A DNA stretch of 64,000 bases from an uncultured Thermoanaerobaculia bacterium (GCA_951813015.1 CATOTG010000006.1:744001-808000); one strand, 5' to 3'. Positions 39,721-54,904 are shown, numbered from the stretch's first letter. Notes: a model not told the origin generated them from the letters alone. Numbers and translations are program-made.

Positions 39721-40724
39721 GCGGGATCGTGACGGCGGATGGAGCAGGAGAAGTCTGGCTGGACGGGCCGGAGCCCTGGCGTCAGACCCGTCGTCTGGCT
39801 CGGGCGCTGACCGCGATAGAGAGCGGCGCCGAGGCCGCCTGGGCAAGGATCGCGTTCCCGCGTGCAGGCAATGCCGTGACGGTCGGTCTGACCGGCCCGC
39901 CCGGAGTCGGCAAGAGCACGCTGACCGCCGCGCTGGCCCGTGAACTCCGAAACCGGGGCCAGCCGGTTGCGGTACTCGCGTTCGACCCCACCAGCCCGCT
40001 GACCGGCGGCGCGGTGCTCGGTGACCGGGTTCGGATGGCCGACCTCGAGACGGATCCGGGCGTGTTCATCCGATCGATGGCCACGCGAGGCGCCTCCGGC
40101 GGCCTGGCGAGGGCGGCGGCCGCGGCGGCCGACCTGCTCGACGCGGCGGGCTTTCCGTGGATTCTCGTGGAGACGGTGGGCGCGGGGCAGGCCCAGACGC
40201 AGATCCGCCGCAACTCGGACCTGGTCGTGCTCGTCACCGCGCCCGGCCTGGGCGACGGCGTTCAGGCGATCAAGAGCGGCACGATGGAGATCGCCGACGT
40301 CTTCGTCGTCAACAAGAGCGACCTTCCGGGCGCCGGCGCCGCGCGCCGCGCGATCGAGGATGCTGTTGGGCCTGGTCGCGGCGAACGGCCGCCGGTGTCC
40401 TCGACGGTCGCGCGGGCGGGTGAAGGGGCGGCGGAACTGCTCGACGTGGTTTCCGACTGCTTCGCCGGACTGAAGGCCGGCGGACACATCGCCGCCCGCC
40501 GTTCGGCGCGTTACCGGCGCCGGGTGCTCGATCTCTACCGGCACGCCGTGCTGCGGCTCGCGATGGACGCGGTCGACTTTGCGCTGGACGGCGCGCCCGA
40601 ATCGCAGCAGAATCGGGCGCCCGGAAACGCCCGACCCCGGGCCGTGGATCCGTACGACCTCGCCGACCGGCTGGTCGCCGGGTTCGTCGGCGGGTTCAGG
40701 CGAGACGGAGGACAACGTTCATGA
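39717..40724 (+). CDS. meaB: MeaB-type G3E GTPase (methylmalonyl-CoA mutase chaperone)
   Basis: 335 residues. Walker A is TGPPGVGKSTL; other motifs are AFDPTSPLTGGAVLGDRVRM, ETVGAGQAQ and NKSDLPGA. MeaB guards adenosylcobalamin loading of methylmalonyl-CoA mutase. The usual Q-S-E in the E-T-V-G-V-G-Q-S-E motif reads GAGQAQ here, which is unusual. Mutase subunits are not in the window, but the epimerase gene overlaps by 4 bases, supporting the pathway assignment. Confidence 0.9.
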   Translation: MSGIVTADGAGEVWLDGPEPWRQTRRLARALTAIESGAEAAWARIAFPRAGNAVTVGLTGPPGVGKSTLTAALARELRNRGQPVAVLAFDPTSPLTGGAVLGDRVRMADLETDPGVFIRSMATRGASGGLARAAAAAADLLDAAGFPWILVETVGAGQAQTQIRRNSDLVVLVTAPGLGDGVQAIKSGTMEIADVFVVNKSDLPGAGAARRAIEDAVGPGRGERPPVSSTVARAGEGAAELLDVVSDCFAGLKAGGHIAARRSARYRRRVLDLYRHAVLRLAMDAVDFALDGAPESQQNRAPGNARPRAVDPYDLADRLVAGFVGGFRRDGGQRS

Positions 40725-41131
40725 TTACTGCCCTCGACCACGTCGCCATCGCCGTTGTGTCGATCGAAGAGGCGAGGACCTTCTACGAGAACCTGGGCCT
40801 GTCGGTTGCCGAAATCGAGGAAGTCGAGCACGAGGGCGTGCGGGTCGCGATGATCCCGTGCGGCGGCGCCCGGATCGAACTCCTGGAGCCGCTGTCGGAG
40901 GACTCGCCGGTCGCGCACTTCCTGGAGCGTCGGGGTCCGGGCATCCATCACGTCTGTCTGAAGAGCGACGATATCGACGCGGACGATCGCTCCCTGCGCG
41001 GAGACGGCGCGCAACTCCTGCGCGAGCGGCCGGGGCCGGGCGCCATGGGCGCGACGGTCCAGTTCGTCCATCCCCGGAGCGCCAGCGGCGTGCTGGTCGA
41101 ACTCTCGGAGCCGGCGGGGTCGCGGTCGTGA
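40721..41131 (+). CDS. mce: Methylmalonyl-CoA epimerase
   Basis: 136 residues of the glyoxalase/VOC fold. ALDHVAIAVVSIEEARTFYE starts the first module; IELLEPLSEDSPVAHFLERRGPGIHHVCL and the end V-H-P-R-S-A-S-G-V-L-V-E-L complete it. Metal ligands expected are the His of LDHVAIAV, the His of GIHHVC and the Glu of VLVELSE, all present. It interconverts the R and S isomers of methylmalonyl-CoA. Overlaps of 4 bases with meaB and with carA imply one operon. Confidence 0.93.
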   Translation: MITALDHVAIAVVSIEEARTFYENLGLSVAEIEEVEHEGVRVAMIPCGGARIELLEPLSEDSPVAHFLERRGPGIHHVCLKSDDIDADDRSLRGDGAQLLRERPGPGAMGATVQFVHPRSASGVLVELSEPAGSRS

Positions 41132-42198
41132 GCGGCCGCCTGATTCTTGAAGACGGCGCCGTGTTTTCTGGAGAGGCGCTGGTCGAGGGAAGCCGCTTCG
41201 CCGAGATCGTCTTCAACACGTCGATGACCGGCTACCAGGAGATCCTGACCGATCCCTCGTACCGGGGGCAGATCGTGATCATGACCCAGCCCCACATCGG
41301 CAACTACGGCGTCTACGACGACGCCGAGGAATCGCACCGCGTCTGGGTCGAGGGATTCGTGGCTCGCGAGTTCACCAGCCGCCGCTCCGGTCTGGGGGAC
41401 ATCGACCTGGGCGCCTATCTGCGAGCGAACGGCGTGCCGACGCTGGCGGGCATCGACACCCGTGCCGCCGTGCGCCGGCTCCGCGACTTCGGCTCGATGC
41501 GCGGCATGATCACGAGCTGCGAACGTCCGGACGCGGAACTGATCGAGGAGGTGCGCCAGCAGCCAACGATGGAGGGGCGGGCTCTCGTCGACGAAGTGAC
41601 TTGCGCGGCCGCCTACGACGTGGAGGCGGAGGGCGAGGAGAAGGTCCGGCTCGCCGTCTACGATTTCGGGGTCAAGCAGAACATCCTGCGTTCCCTGGTC
41701 CGCCGCGGCGCTCGGGTCACGGTGCTGCCCGCGCGCACGCCGGCCCGCGAGTGTCTGGCGATGGGCGTGGATGGCGTGGTGCTCTCGAACGGCCCGGGCG
41801 ATCCGGAGCCCCTGCATGAGATCGTCCGCGAGGTGCGCGAGCTGATCGAGGCCGAGGTGCCGGTGTTCGGCATCTGCCTGGGCCACCAACTGCTCGGCCT
41901 GGCTCTGGGCGGCAAGACCTTCAAGCTGAAGTTCGGCCACCACGGCGGCAACCAGCCCGTGCGGGACGAGGAGACCGGCCAGGTCTCGATCACGAGTCAG
42001 AATCACGGTTTCGCGCTCAGCGCGGACAGCCTCCCCGACGACTGCAGGGTGGCGGCGGTCAACCTGAACGACGGCACGGTCGAGGCGTTCAAGGCGACGG
42101 GAAGACCGATCTTCTCGGTCCAGTACCACCCGGAGGCGGCGCCGGGACCGCACGATGCGGCGAGGCTGTTCGGAGAGTTCCTGGAGGTCTGTGGCTGA
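41128..42198 (+). CDS. carA: Carbamoyl phosphate synthase small subunit
   Basis: 356 residues. The N-terminal CPSase_sm domain (FNTSMTGYQEILTDPSY) is followed by a class I glutamine amidotransferase with the nucleophile Cys in GICLGHQLLGLA and the His-Glu pair in VQYHPEAAPGPHD. It supplies ammonia to CarB. GTG start overlaps the mce stop. It is separated from carB by a permease gene and 447 bases, so the two are probably transcribed separately. Confidence 0.95.
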   Translation: MSGRLILEDGAVFSGEALVEGSRFAEIVFNTSMTGYQEILTDPSYRGQIVIMTQPHIGNYGVYDDAEESHRVWVEGFVAREFTSRRSGLGDIDLGAYLRANGVPTLAGIDTRAAVRRLRDFGSMRGMITSCERPDAELIEEVRQQPTMEGRALVDEVTCAAAYDVEAEGEEKVRLAVYDFGVKQNILRSLVRRGARVTVLPARTPARECLAMGVDGVVLSNGPGDPEPLHEIVREVRELIEAEVPVFGICLGHQLLGLALGGKTFKLKFGHHGGNQPVRDEETGQVSITSQNHGFALSADSLPDDCRVAAVNLNDGTVEAFKATGRPIFSVQYHPEAAPGPHDAARLFGEFLEVCG

Positions 42199-43444
42199 AC
42201 CGGACCGGCAGGGCGGGTCGCGGGCGGGTCGGCGTGCGGACGGTGTGGTGTGGTGGATCGCGGCGCGCTACCTGCTCGGAGCGCGCAGCCGGCTGCTGAG
42301 CGGCACGGCGCGTTCCGCCCTTGGGTCGACGGCGCTGGGCGTGGCCGCCATGGTCATCTCCATGGCGCTGATGAGCGGCTACAGCGACAGCGTGCAGAGC
42401 CGGCTGCTGGAGGCGGGCCCGTTGATCGTCTCGCCCCTCGGCGAGGCGGAGGAGGACCCGGCGGCCGCGGACCGAATCGCCGAGCGTCTGCGGCCCGTGG
42501 CGGGCATTCAAGGGGTCTCCGTGACCGTGGCCGGGACGGGCCTGCTGGCGAGCAGCGGCAACCCGGCGGGCGTCGATGTCTGGACGCGCGGTGTTCTGCC
42601 CGGCGCCTCGTCCTTCGGCGCGACGGCAGGCCAGCTCGCGCGTGACGATGCGGGGGTCGACGCGATGGTTGTGGGTCGCGAGCTTCAGCGCACCCTTGGC
42701 GTGAAGGAAGGGGACCTGGTGCTGCTGACGGCGGTCGGGCCCCCCGGCTCGTCCGGACCCCGGATCGCCAAGCGCACGCTCCGGGTGGCCGGCGCCTTCG
42801 AGACGGGCTTCTCGGAGTATGACCGCAGCTACGCCGTCGTCCACCGGGACACGGCGATGGCTGTCGGCGGGGGCCGGGTCGTTCTCGAAGTGACTGCGGC
42901 GTCCGGCGCTTCGGTGTCCGACGTGCGGGAGAAGATCGAGGACCTCGTCGGCGCCGATGCGGTGGTCACCGACTGGCGGCTCAGCAACCGGGACATCTTT
43001 ACCGCCTTCCGGCTTCAGAAGTGGGGCCTGTTCCTGATTCTGGGCCTGATCGTGCTCGTGTCGACGTTCAACATCGCGTCCGCGCTGGTCGTTCTGGTCC
43101 GGGAGCGGGGCAGGGATACCGCCGTGCTCGCCGCGCTCGGTCTCGGCCCGCGGCGGGTGCAGCGCGTTTTCCTGCTCGGCGGGATGAGCCTGGGCGCCGC
43201 GGGGACCGCCCTCGGCATCGGTCTCGGCGCCCTGGTCAGCGTGATCGTCACCCGCTACGAGCTCGTGCGGTTCGATCCGGGCGTGGCCGAGATCTACTTC
43301 ATCAGCAGCGTTCCGTTCGACGTGCGGGCCCTGGACCTGCTGGCGGTGGCGGGCTTCAGCTTGCTGGTGACGGGGCTGGCCTGCTGGTGGCCGGCAAGGC
43401 TGGGGGCCGCGGTCGAGCCGGCGCGCGCCCTGCGCTGGGAGTAG
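42191..43444 (+). CDS. LolC/LolE-like ABC transporter permease (FtsX domain)
   Basis: 417 residues. Four membrane segments: one near residue 35-60 (STALGVAAMVISMALMSGY) and three in the last 140 residues (WGLFLILGLIVLVSTFNIASALVVL, GAAGTALGIGLGALVSVIVT, LDLLAVAGFSLLVTGLACWW). A large periplasmic domain lies between. This is the layout of LolC/E and MacB-type permeases that lift lipoproteins to the outer membrane. The GTG start overlaps carA by 8 bases. A cognate ATPase (LolD) is not adjacent. Confidence 0.8.
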   Translation: MAEPDRQGGSRAGRRADGVVWWIAARYLLGARSRLLSGTARSALGSTALGVAAMVISMALMSGYSDSVQSRLLEAGPLIVSPLGEAEEDPAAADRIAERLRPVAGIQGVSVTVAGTGLLASSGNPAGVDVWTRGVLPGASSFGATAGQLARDDAGVDAMVVGRELQRTLGVKEGDLVLLTAVGPPGSSGPRIAKRTLRVAGAFETGFSEYDRSYAVVHRDTAMAVGGGRVVLEVTAASGASVSDVREKIEDLVGADAVVTDWRLSNRDIFTAFRLQKWGLFLILGLIVLVSTFNIASALVVLVRERGRDTAVLAALGLGPRRVQRVFLLGGMSLGAAGTALGIGLGALVSVIVTRYELVRFDPGVAEIYFISSVPFDVRALDLLAVAGFSLLVTGLACWWPARLGAAVEPARALRWE

Positions 43445-43891
43445 CGTGCAGCCAGGAGGCTGCACGGCAGACGCCGGAAAGCGGCGCTGCGCGCCGAAAG
43501 CCGGCCAGAGGGCCGACGCACCCGCTTCTGCCGCGCAGCTTCCTGGCGGCTGCCGAGCTGAAAGGAAAGGAGGGGTTGCTTTCAAGCAACCCCTCCCTGG
43601 TTTGAATCGCGCGCCGGTCGGTTCGAGCCGCCCGGCGCGGAGATTGAAGTTTGAGGCAGGTCCGGACAGTGTCCGGAAGGTGGGCTGCAGTTCCTCTGGC
43701 CGCGGACGCGGTCCAGTCGCAACCCGGTGGGTGACGCGACACGGGAGTCGGGGCTTGACGCCGGCGACCCGGTGCCGCCTGTGTAAGAAGTATACGGCAG
43801 TCGAGGCGAAAGTGTTTACCGCCGGGGCGACATCTCTGCGGATTCTTCGCCCGGGGAGGTCTGCCCGGTTGGATATACACTCCGCGCGCTC
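43445..43891. other. 447-base intergenic region upstream of carB with strong hairpins
   Basis: No gene is visible. It holds a 13-bp perfect stem GGAGGGGTTGCTT-TC-AAGCAACCCCTCC (43569-43596), a 7-bp inverted repeat TCCGGAC-AGT-GTCCGGA (43661-43677), and near 43475-43500 a CGGCGCTGCGCGCCG hairpin related to the flanks of R2. The large stem could terminate the upstream operon. The carB promoter must lie further right, but I could not fix it; GGATATACACT at 43871-43881 is a possible -10 without a good -35. Confidence 0.5.
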
Positions 43892-47101
<3,210 letters not shown>

Positions 47102-47110
<9 letters not shown>

Positions 47111-47121
47111 CTGTAGCCGGC
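47102..47121. terminator. Hairpin over the carB stop codon
   Basis: GCCGGCTA-GCTG-TAGCCGGC, an 8-bp perfect stem with a 4-base loop that includes the carB TAG. No U-tract follows. Confidence 0.4.
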
Positions 47122-47146
47122 GCGGGAGAAAGCGGGTGCGCCGGCC

Positions 47147-47190
47147 TGCCATCCGTGCGCCCGCTGACGGGCGCACGGACTGGTTCGCGG
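47147..47190. repeat. R2 palindromic element, partial copy 4
   Basis: TGCCATCCGTGCGCCCG then CTGACGGGCGCACGGACTGG, ending at TTCGCGG. The remaining 24 bases of R2 are missing, cut exactly where the duplicated CDGSH block begins (47192). It marks the left edge of the accessory island. Confidence 0.7.
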
Positions 47191-47191
47191 T

Positions 47192-48002
47192 ACTCAGTCC
47201 AGGAACCTGTGGCTGCCGTCGCAGTGCGGCATCTTGTTGCTCCGCTTGCATTGGCAGAGCGCGACCCTGCGGTCCTCCTCCAGGGTCAAGCGCATCGGCT
47301 CGAACTCCGTGCCGCGGTGAGAGCCGTCGCAAAACGGCTGATTCTCCGACCGGCCGCAGCGGCACCACCAGTAGGTCCCGGCCTCCAGTTCAATCTTGGC
47401 GGGCACTCGGGCCGCGATGCGGGGTTCGGTCATCAGCGTGGTTCCTTTGTCACGAAAGGAAGGAGGCGGTACAGGGTACCGGAACAGGGCTCGCTCCCGT
47501 CGCGACCCGACCACCTGCATCGGTCGCCGTCGTCTTGACGTAGACTGGTTGCCGTATCGGATCCAGACGGCCTGAACACGAACAACGACCTGACGACTGC
47601 ACTGCACAACGGTCTTGAGCTTGCGCGCAACAGCTAGCCACCCCGGTCGTTGGCGGCGGTTCTGGCAGCCGTCAACCGTTTCCGGCGGCCGCCAGGCCCA
47701 GGTTGCGAACCTGTCCTGGCGCGACCTGCTGAACCGCCCCGACGCCCTGATCCTCGACATCGCGCAGACACGGCCAGCCGGCCGCTCCGACACGGTCCTG
47801 ATCGCGCTGATCGACACGACCGGCGCGGCTCGGTTTGCGGCGAGGTTTGCGGCCATCGGAGGGCTGCTGCCTCGTGTCGCGGTCGCTGGCGCCGGAACAA
47901 GCAAAGCGGAAGTCGCAACCGCCCACGGCTCAGCCGGCAACCTGCCCGGGGGCGCCGATGTCCTGCCCTGGTCCGAGGTCCACGACCCTCTCCTCAAAAC
48001 GC
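47192..48002. repeat. 811-bp duplicated cassette (CDGSH + exonuclease-like), copy A
   Basis: Matches 60866-61677 at about 98% by hand alignment, with one single-base gap near 47538. It starts at the CDGSH stop codon and ends inside the exonuclease-like frame (CTCAAAACGC). Left of it is the R2 fragment; right of it unrelated sequence takes over. Copy B carries the complete second gene, so this copy is the truncated one. Confidence 0.9.
47194..47433 (-). CDS. CDGSH iron-sulfur domain protein, copy A
   Basis: 79 residues with two CDGSH-type sites: C-R-C-x7-Q-P-F-C-D-G-S-H and C-Q-C-x8-H-C-D-G-S-H. Each supplies three Cys and one His for a 2Fe-2S cluster. Double-site small CDGSH proteins occur widely in bacteria, with redox or iron-sulfur transfer roles proposed. 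The ATG (MTEPRIAARVPAKIELEAG) starts the family. The gene diverges from the exonuclease-like frame. Protein differs from copy B at one residue (R/P after CDGSH). Confidence 0.9.
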   Translation of the reverse strand: MTEPRIAARVPAKIELEAGTYWWCRCGRSENQPFCDGSHRGTEFEPMRLTLEEDRRVALCQCKRSNKMPHCDGSHRFLD

Positions 48003-48133
48003 GAGTAGGAGTCCGAGAACGATGCCTGGAGCGACTTCAACTGCGTACCGCTTCATGCCAGACTCCCAGCCGTTGTCGAACGGCACGGAGTCTACTGCGA
48101 TTCATACGACATAATGCGATTCATACGACATAA
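47615..48133 (+). pseudogene. Exonuclease-like protein, copy A, 3' truncated
   Basis: The first 128 codons match copy B (61290) up to HDPLL, then the frame runs into unrelated sequence (KTRVGVRERC) and stops at the second 19-bp repeat. It keeps the LILDIAQT strand but has lost the second half of the fold. Probably not functional. Confidence 0.75.
48096..48133. repeat. Tandem 19-bp direct repeats downstream of the recombinase
   Basis: TGCGATTCATACGACATAA occurs twice back to back (48096-48114 and 48115-48133), followed by TACGTGTGACATGACAC, which contains a near-palindrome (GTGTGACATGACAC). The stretch is A/T-rich in an otherwise GC-rich window and lies 22 bases from the recombinase stop. It is a candidate recombinase arm site or attachment site. 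Confidence 0.55.
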
Positions 48134-48155
48134 TACGTGTGACATGACACTAGGC

Positions 48156-48819
48156 TTAGTCGTCGCCCTCGAAGTATCGGGCGACGGCGCCGTTTGCGGC
48201 GAGTTCGTTTGCTGCATAGCGGGCCGCGGTCTTCGGGTCGTTCCACCTCCCCGCCTGCATGAGTTCGGCGGTGGAAGCGCCCTTGGCGACGAGTGACTGT
48301 GCGCTGCCGACCCGCAGAGAGTGTCCGCTCACGCGTCCGGTGGCGCCGGCGGTCTTGGCCCGCCGCTGGATGATCGCTCGCACGGCGGCCCCGCTCAGCT
48401 GGTAACAGCCGACCCCGTCTCGAAGCACGCGGCGGAAGAGCGGACCGGCCGTGATCCCGGAGACCCTCAGCCACGCGGCGACGGCCGCCATCGTCTCCCG
48501 GCAGACGTAGAGGGTGGAGCCTTCGCCTTCCTGGTCGGTCTTGCTTCTGGGTAGAGCCAGGACGCCGCTGCCGTCTTCCCGAGGACCGAGATCGTCCACC
48601 TGTACGGCAACCAGCTCGCTGATCCTCAAGAGTCCGTCGCTGCCCAGGCGCAGCAGCGCGGCGTCGCGGAGGCCAAGGGCGGTGCCTTCGTCCGTTGCAA
48701 GCCTGGCGGCGGCGACCGCTGCCTCCCGCCTCAAGCCCTGGACCTGGCCGCGGCCCCGGGCGGCGTGCTTGCGCTTCAGTTTTCTGAGCGTTCGGCGTGT
48801 GACGGGGCCGCGCGGGTCC

Positions 48820-48840
<21 letters not shown>
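48156..48840 (-). pseudogene. Tyrosine recombinase (phage-type integrase), N-terminally truncated
   Basis: The catalytic domain is present: R in G-L-L-R-I-S-E-L, the H-x-x-R box in SGHSLRVGSAQSL, and the Tyr in DPKTAARYAANE near the C-terminus. The normal core-binding N-terminal domain is missing: upstream of RRTLRKLKRKH the open frame continues (to 48923) only as antisense of the Ig repeat on the other strand. The break coincides with the first base of that repeat (48841). Such enzymes cut and join att sites; this one probably lacks DNA binding. Confidence 0.75.
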
Positions 48841-51311
<2,471 letters not shown>

Positions 51312-51327
<16 letters not shown>

Positions 51328-52997
51328 AGACAATGGAGAGGTTGCGAGGGCAGGAGTCGTGGGCTGGTCCGAGGGCGATAGCGCACGGATGGATGCGTGT
51401 AGTCGCAACGATCGCGCTGCTGACGTTCATGGCGGCTTCTCCAAGCGGCGCCGCCAACCGCGATTGGGTGTTGCGGGCAGTTCTGTCCGAGGATGCGGCA
51501 ACCGTCGAGATGGCCTTGCAGGAGTTGTGGACCGCGCTTTATGGCCCGTTGGAGCCGTTCGGTCATGGCGGCCCGTGGTCGGTCGATTCGGTCGGCGCTC
51601 TGTTTCGAGAAGACATGGATGTTGCATCGTGGTTCGGCGAGGTTCTGGCCAAGGGTCGTCCTGAAGTGCGTTACGGAGTTAGCGAGTTTTTCGTGGCCTG
51701 GCTTGGGCTCTTCGTGCCGGAGTGGATCGAGTTCGCGGCGGAAAACCACCGTTCCGCAGAGGAGATCTTCAAGGGCTGGCCCGACCACTGGAACTGGGTT
51801 CCAACGATGGAGCGTCTGCGCAGCAGGGAAGATGGCGGCGGCTTGTTGGCGAATTTGTCGGAAAGCGTGCCGGACGACGAGGCCAGGCGCCTGGCGCTTG
51901 TGTTCGCGGGCCAGATGAGGCGGGTCCGGGCGGCTCTCCCACGGCTTGTCGAGGAAGAGTACGACCGGAGGCAAAGCTCGGGAACGATCGGCTCCGACGA
52001 TGTCCTTGAGGTACTTCTCGGGGGTCTCGTGTTCTTGCAGGACTTTTGGGGTACCGAAGAGACGCGCGCCGCCGCCTGGGCGAAGTGGATGAAGAAGCGC
52101 GAGGCTCAGGGTCTTCCTGCACGGGTGGTTGGGGTCGAGGCGCCCTGGAACCTGCTCAATGCGCGCGGTGAACTCGGCGAGTCGGACTACCCGCTCGAGG
52201 GCCGCGCACTTGCGCCCGGCGTGCGGCGAGTGGCGCTGGCGTTGACCGAGGAGCTGCCGGCGGAGCTCGGGCCTGACCTCGGCGCCTTGCCCTTTGAGTT
52301 GCGGTCGAGCAAGAGGGCTCTGGAGGCTGCCGTGGCGCTGCTGGTGAATGAGCGGCCTCTGGCCGACGAGACCGCGAGGCGTATCTTCGACCTCTACTGC
52401 GAGTCGACCGATGGCGGCTGTTTCGAGAAGCTGAACCTGCTGTACGCCGGTTTTGACGACCCCTCCCTGCGCTCGCTGGACGCTGATGTCGGCAAGCATG
52501 TGATCGAAGCGCTCATCGGTCTGCGGCAGGAGAAGGAGCGCCATTGCGGGGTTCTGGCGGATTGCAGCGGCGCCGACTGCCCGACGGTGGTCCGCATCGT
52601 GTCGGCGGCGGATGCCCCCGACCACGCTCGTTTGTCCGGCGAGCGCCCGAGTCGGCGAGGATCCGAGACCTGGACGCGGGCCGAAGGTCCGGACGGCGAA
52701 GTTCAGTTTCGCGTGACCGTCCCGGTACGAGAGCGGATCGGGTCGATTGGCGTGCAGTTGCAGGAGGTTCTTGCTCTCGTGGGACGGCTGGACGCCGTGC
52801 CCCGCCCGGTCCTGGATGGCGTGTTAGAGTTCTGGTCGACGGAGCGATTCCCGGAGGCGCGCCGGATTCTCGAGGAGAACGAATGGCTGGGACCGGATGT
52901 TGCGGCCGTGACCTCGGCGCAGCGTGAGGGGTCCGGGGCCGGCCTGGTACCGAGGCGGGGTATCGGCGTGGCGGAGCTTTGCGAAGGGAGAATCTGA
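51312..52997 (+). CDS. Secreted protein of unknown family downstream of the Ig/PPC protein
   Basis: 561 residues with a signal segment (VVATIALLTFMAASPSGAA, cleavage after GAA-NRD). The rest is mostly helical and acidic, with W/E-rich patches (FVPEWIEFAAENH, GWPDHWNWVP) and a Cys pair in CGVLADCSGADCPT. I do not recognise it. ATG 51312 has AAGGAGG upstream; another ATG lies at 51282. It overlaps the surface-protein gene by 16 bases and sits 32 bases before the lipoprotein gene, so the three are likely one transcript. Confidence 0.65.
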
Positions 52998-53029
52998 CTC
53001 GGGCGCGGCGCCCGACGGGGGAGTTCGAG

Positions 53030-54700
53030 ATGGGTTGCAGAGATCTGAACTTCATTGCCGGGTTGCTGATTGCGGCGGTTCTGGCGCCGGGCTGCCGCAC
53101 GGTGGGTGTCGCTCCAGGAACCGGCGTGCCGAATCCTGATCCGGCGGCGGAGGAGTCAGTCGATGGGCACGGCCATGGCAGGCAGGACAGCCCTGGCATG
53201 GCCGGCGACCGCGAGAGGCTCGTCCACTACCGCGCGGGCGAAGGCTTCGTGCCGAGCCGCCTCGACGTGGACACCGGAACCCGGGTGGTGCTGGTGGACG
53301 AGTCGGGCGGGCAACTGGACCCCCGGCTCGGCCTCGGGCAGCAGGGGGCGTTGGACCCGGGGGGATCCGACGGCCACGCGGCGCACGTGGACCATGGCGC
53401 TGCGCATGTCGGGCATGCGGCTGAACACTCCGGCCTCGCCGAACATGGCGGCCACGCCGACTCCGCCGAACGCGCCGAAGCTGGCGGTCACGGCGGCCAC
53501 GACCACGGCGACCACCCTCTCTGGGCGCGGGACGATTCGGGCGACGACAGTTCACAGCCCCGGTTCGCCCGCACGTTCGACACGAGCGGCTACTGGCGGT
53601 TCCACAACGCGGCGGCGCCCAGCCATGTGGCGCTGGTCGTGGCGCTGACGCCGCCGGGCGAGAAGCCGGAACCCCTGGTCGTGGAACCGGACGCGTTGCC
53701 CTCGGCGAGTCCGCCGGAGATGAGGGTCGAGGACTACACGGCGTTGCTTTCGGACACGGAGAAAGTGCGCGAGTACATGCGGAGCTACGGTCCGGAGCAG
53801 ACGCTGGAACTCCTGCGCCTCGGGGAGGTCGAGACCGGGCTGGACTGCCACGGCAGTGCGCATCATCTGGGTCGGATGGCGTTCGCGGAGTACGGGGCGG
53901 CGGCCGCGTCGGGTCTTGCGGAGACCTGCCAGTCCGGCATGCGTCACGGCGTGATGGAGCAGCTCTTCGTGGGTCGGGGAATCGCCAACCTGGCCGACGA
54001 TGTCGACGCGTTGTGTCCGGACGCGAGCGACGCGTTCGGCCGGCACCAGTGCTTTCACGGAGTCGGCCACGGGGTCATGGCGTGGACGGCCTACGAACTG
54101 GAGGATGCGCTGGGGATCTGCGGCCGGCTGAGCGACGAGTCGGGCGAAAGGTCCTGCTACAGCGGCGTGTTCATGGAGAACGTCGTGAGCGGGCTGTCGG
54201 GGGCGGTCGGGCAGAGGTCCGCTTACGTGAACGCGGAGGATCCCCATTACCCCTGCAACGCCCTGCCGGAACGCTACGTCAACGACTGCTACTGGTACCA
54301 GACGTCGCAGATGCTGACCGTGTTCAACCAGGATCTGGGCAGGGTCGCGGACGCTTGCATGGAGGCGCCGGCGAGCAGTCGGCGGTCCTGCTTCGGGAGC
54401 TACGGCCGGGACGTCGGCGCCGTCCACCGCCGGAACCCGTACCTGGTCGTCCAGTACTGCCGGCTGCCGGAGAGCCTGATGCACCGGGGCCACTGCATCG
54501 ACGGCGCCGCGAGAACGCTCTTCTGGGACTCGACGCAGCAGGACGCGGGCGTCGCCCTCTGCGCGGAGGTGGACGAGTCGATCGTGGCGGAGGCTTGCTG
54601 GCAGTCCATCGTCAACCAGGCTCATGCGGTGGCGCCGGACCTGGAACCGTTCTGCGCCCGGCTTCCCGCCCGCTGGCGGAAGCGTTGCCTCGCTCGCTGA
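53030..54700 (+). CDS. Putative lipoprotein with cupredoxin-like, His-rich and Cys/His-repeat regions
   Basis: 556 residues. The N-terminus MGCRDLNFIAGLLIAAVLAPGCRTV has a lipobox-like APGC. About residues 60-100 and 180-220 look like two halves of a cupredoxin (YRAGEGFVPSRLDVDTGTRVVLVDE; FDTSGYWRFHNAAAPSH), split by a His-rich insert (53368-53520, about 16 His). The C-terminal 330 residues repeat C-H-x3-H-x-x-G, C-x-x-G-x-x-H-G-V and HQCFHGVGHGVM, a Cys/His domain seen in other prokaryotes without known function. Metal binding is a fair inference; copper is a guess. Confidence 0.6.
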   Translation: MGCRDLNFIAGLLIAAVLAPGCRTVGVAPGTGVPNPDPAAEESVDGHGHGRQDSPGMAGDRERLVHYRAGEGFVPSRLDVDTGTRVVLVDESGGQLDPRLGLGQQGALDPGGSDGHAAHVDHGAAHVGHAAEHSGLAEHGGHADSAERAEAGGHGGHDHGDHPLWARDDSGDDSSQPRFARTFDTSGYWRFHNAAAPSHVALVVALTPPGEKPEPLVVEPDALPSASPPEMRVEDYTALLSDTEKVREYMRSYGPEQTLELLRLGEVETGLDCHGSAHHLGRMAFAEYGAAAASGLAETCQSGMRHGVMEQLFVGRGIANLADDVDALCPDASDAFGRHQCFHGVGHGVMAWTAYELEDALGICGRLSDESGERSCYSGVFMENVVSGLSGAVGQRSAYVNAEDPHYPCNALPERYVNDCYWYQTSQMLTVFNQDLGRVADACMEAPASSRRSCFGSYGRDVGAVHRRNPYLVVQYCRLPESLMHRGHCIDGAARTLFWDSTQQDAGVALCAEVDESIVAEACWQSIVNQAHAVAPDLEPFCARLPARWRKRCLAR

Positions 54701-54904
54701 GAGCGGAGGGTCGAGCGAAGGCCGCGGCTTTCAGCCGACGGCCCGGTAGGCCTAGGAGTCCGTAGGCCATTGGTTTTGCCGGCGGCGCCGTTGTGGGCGG
54801 TCAGCGATTCTGCTTGGGGGGCTGAGGCGCTGTCCGGGGTTCCGCGGTGTTGGTGTAACCCATAAGAGCGGGTCAGGCCCACGTGGTGGAGCGGGATCGG
54901 TCGA

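Noticed and set aside
43600..43650. tRNA-like GGTTCGAG stretch before carB
   Set aside because: The T-stem does not pair and no anticodon or acceptor stem can be drawn.
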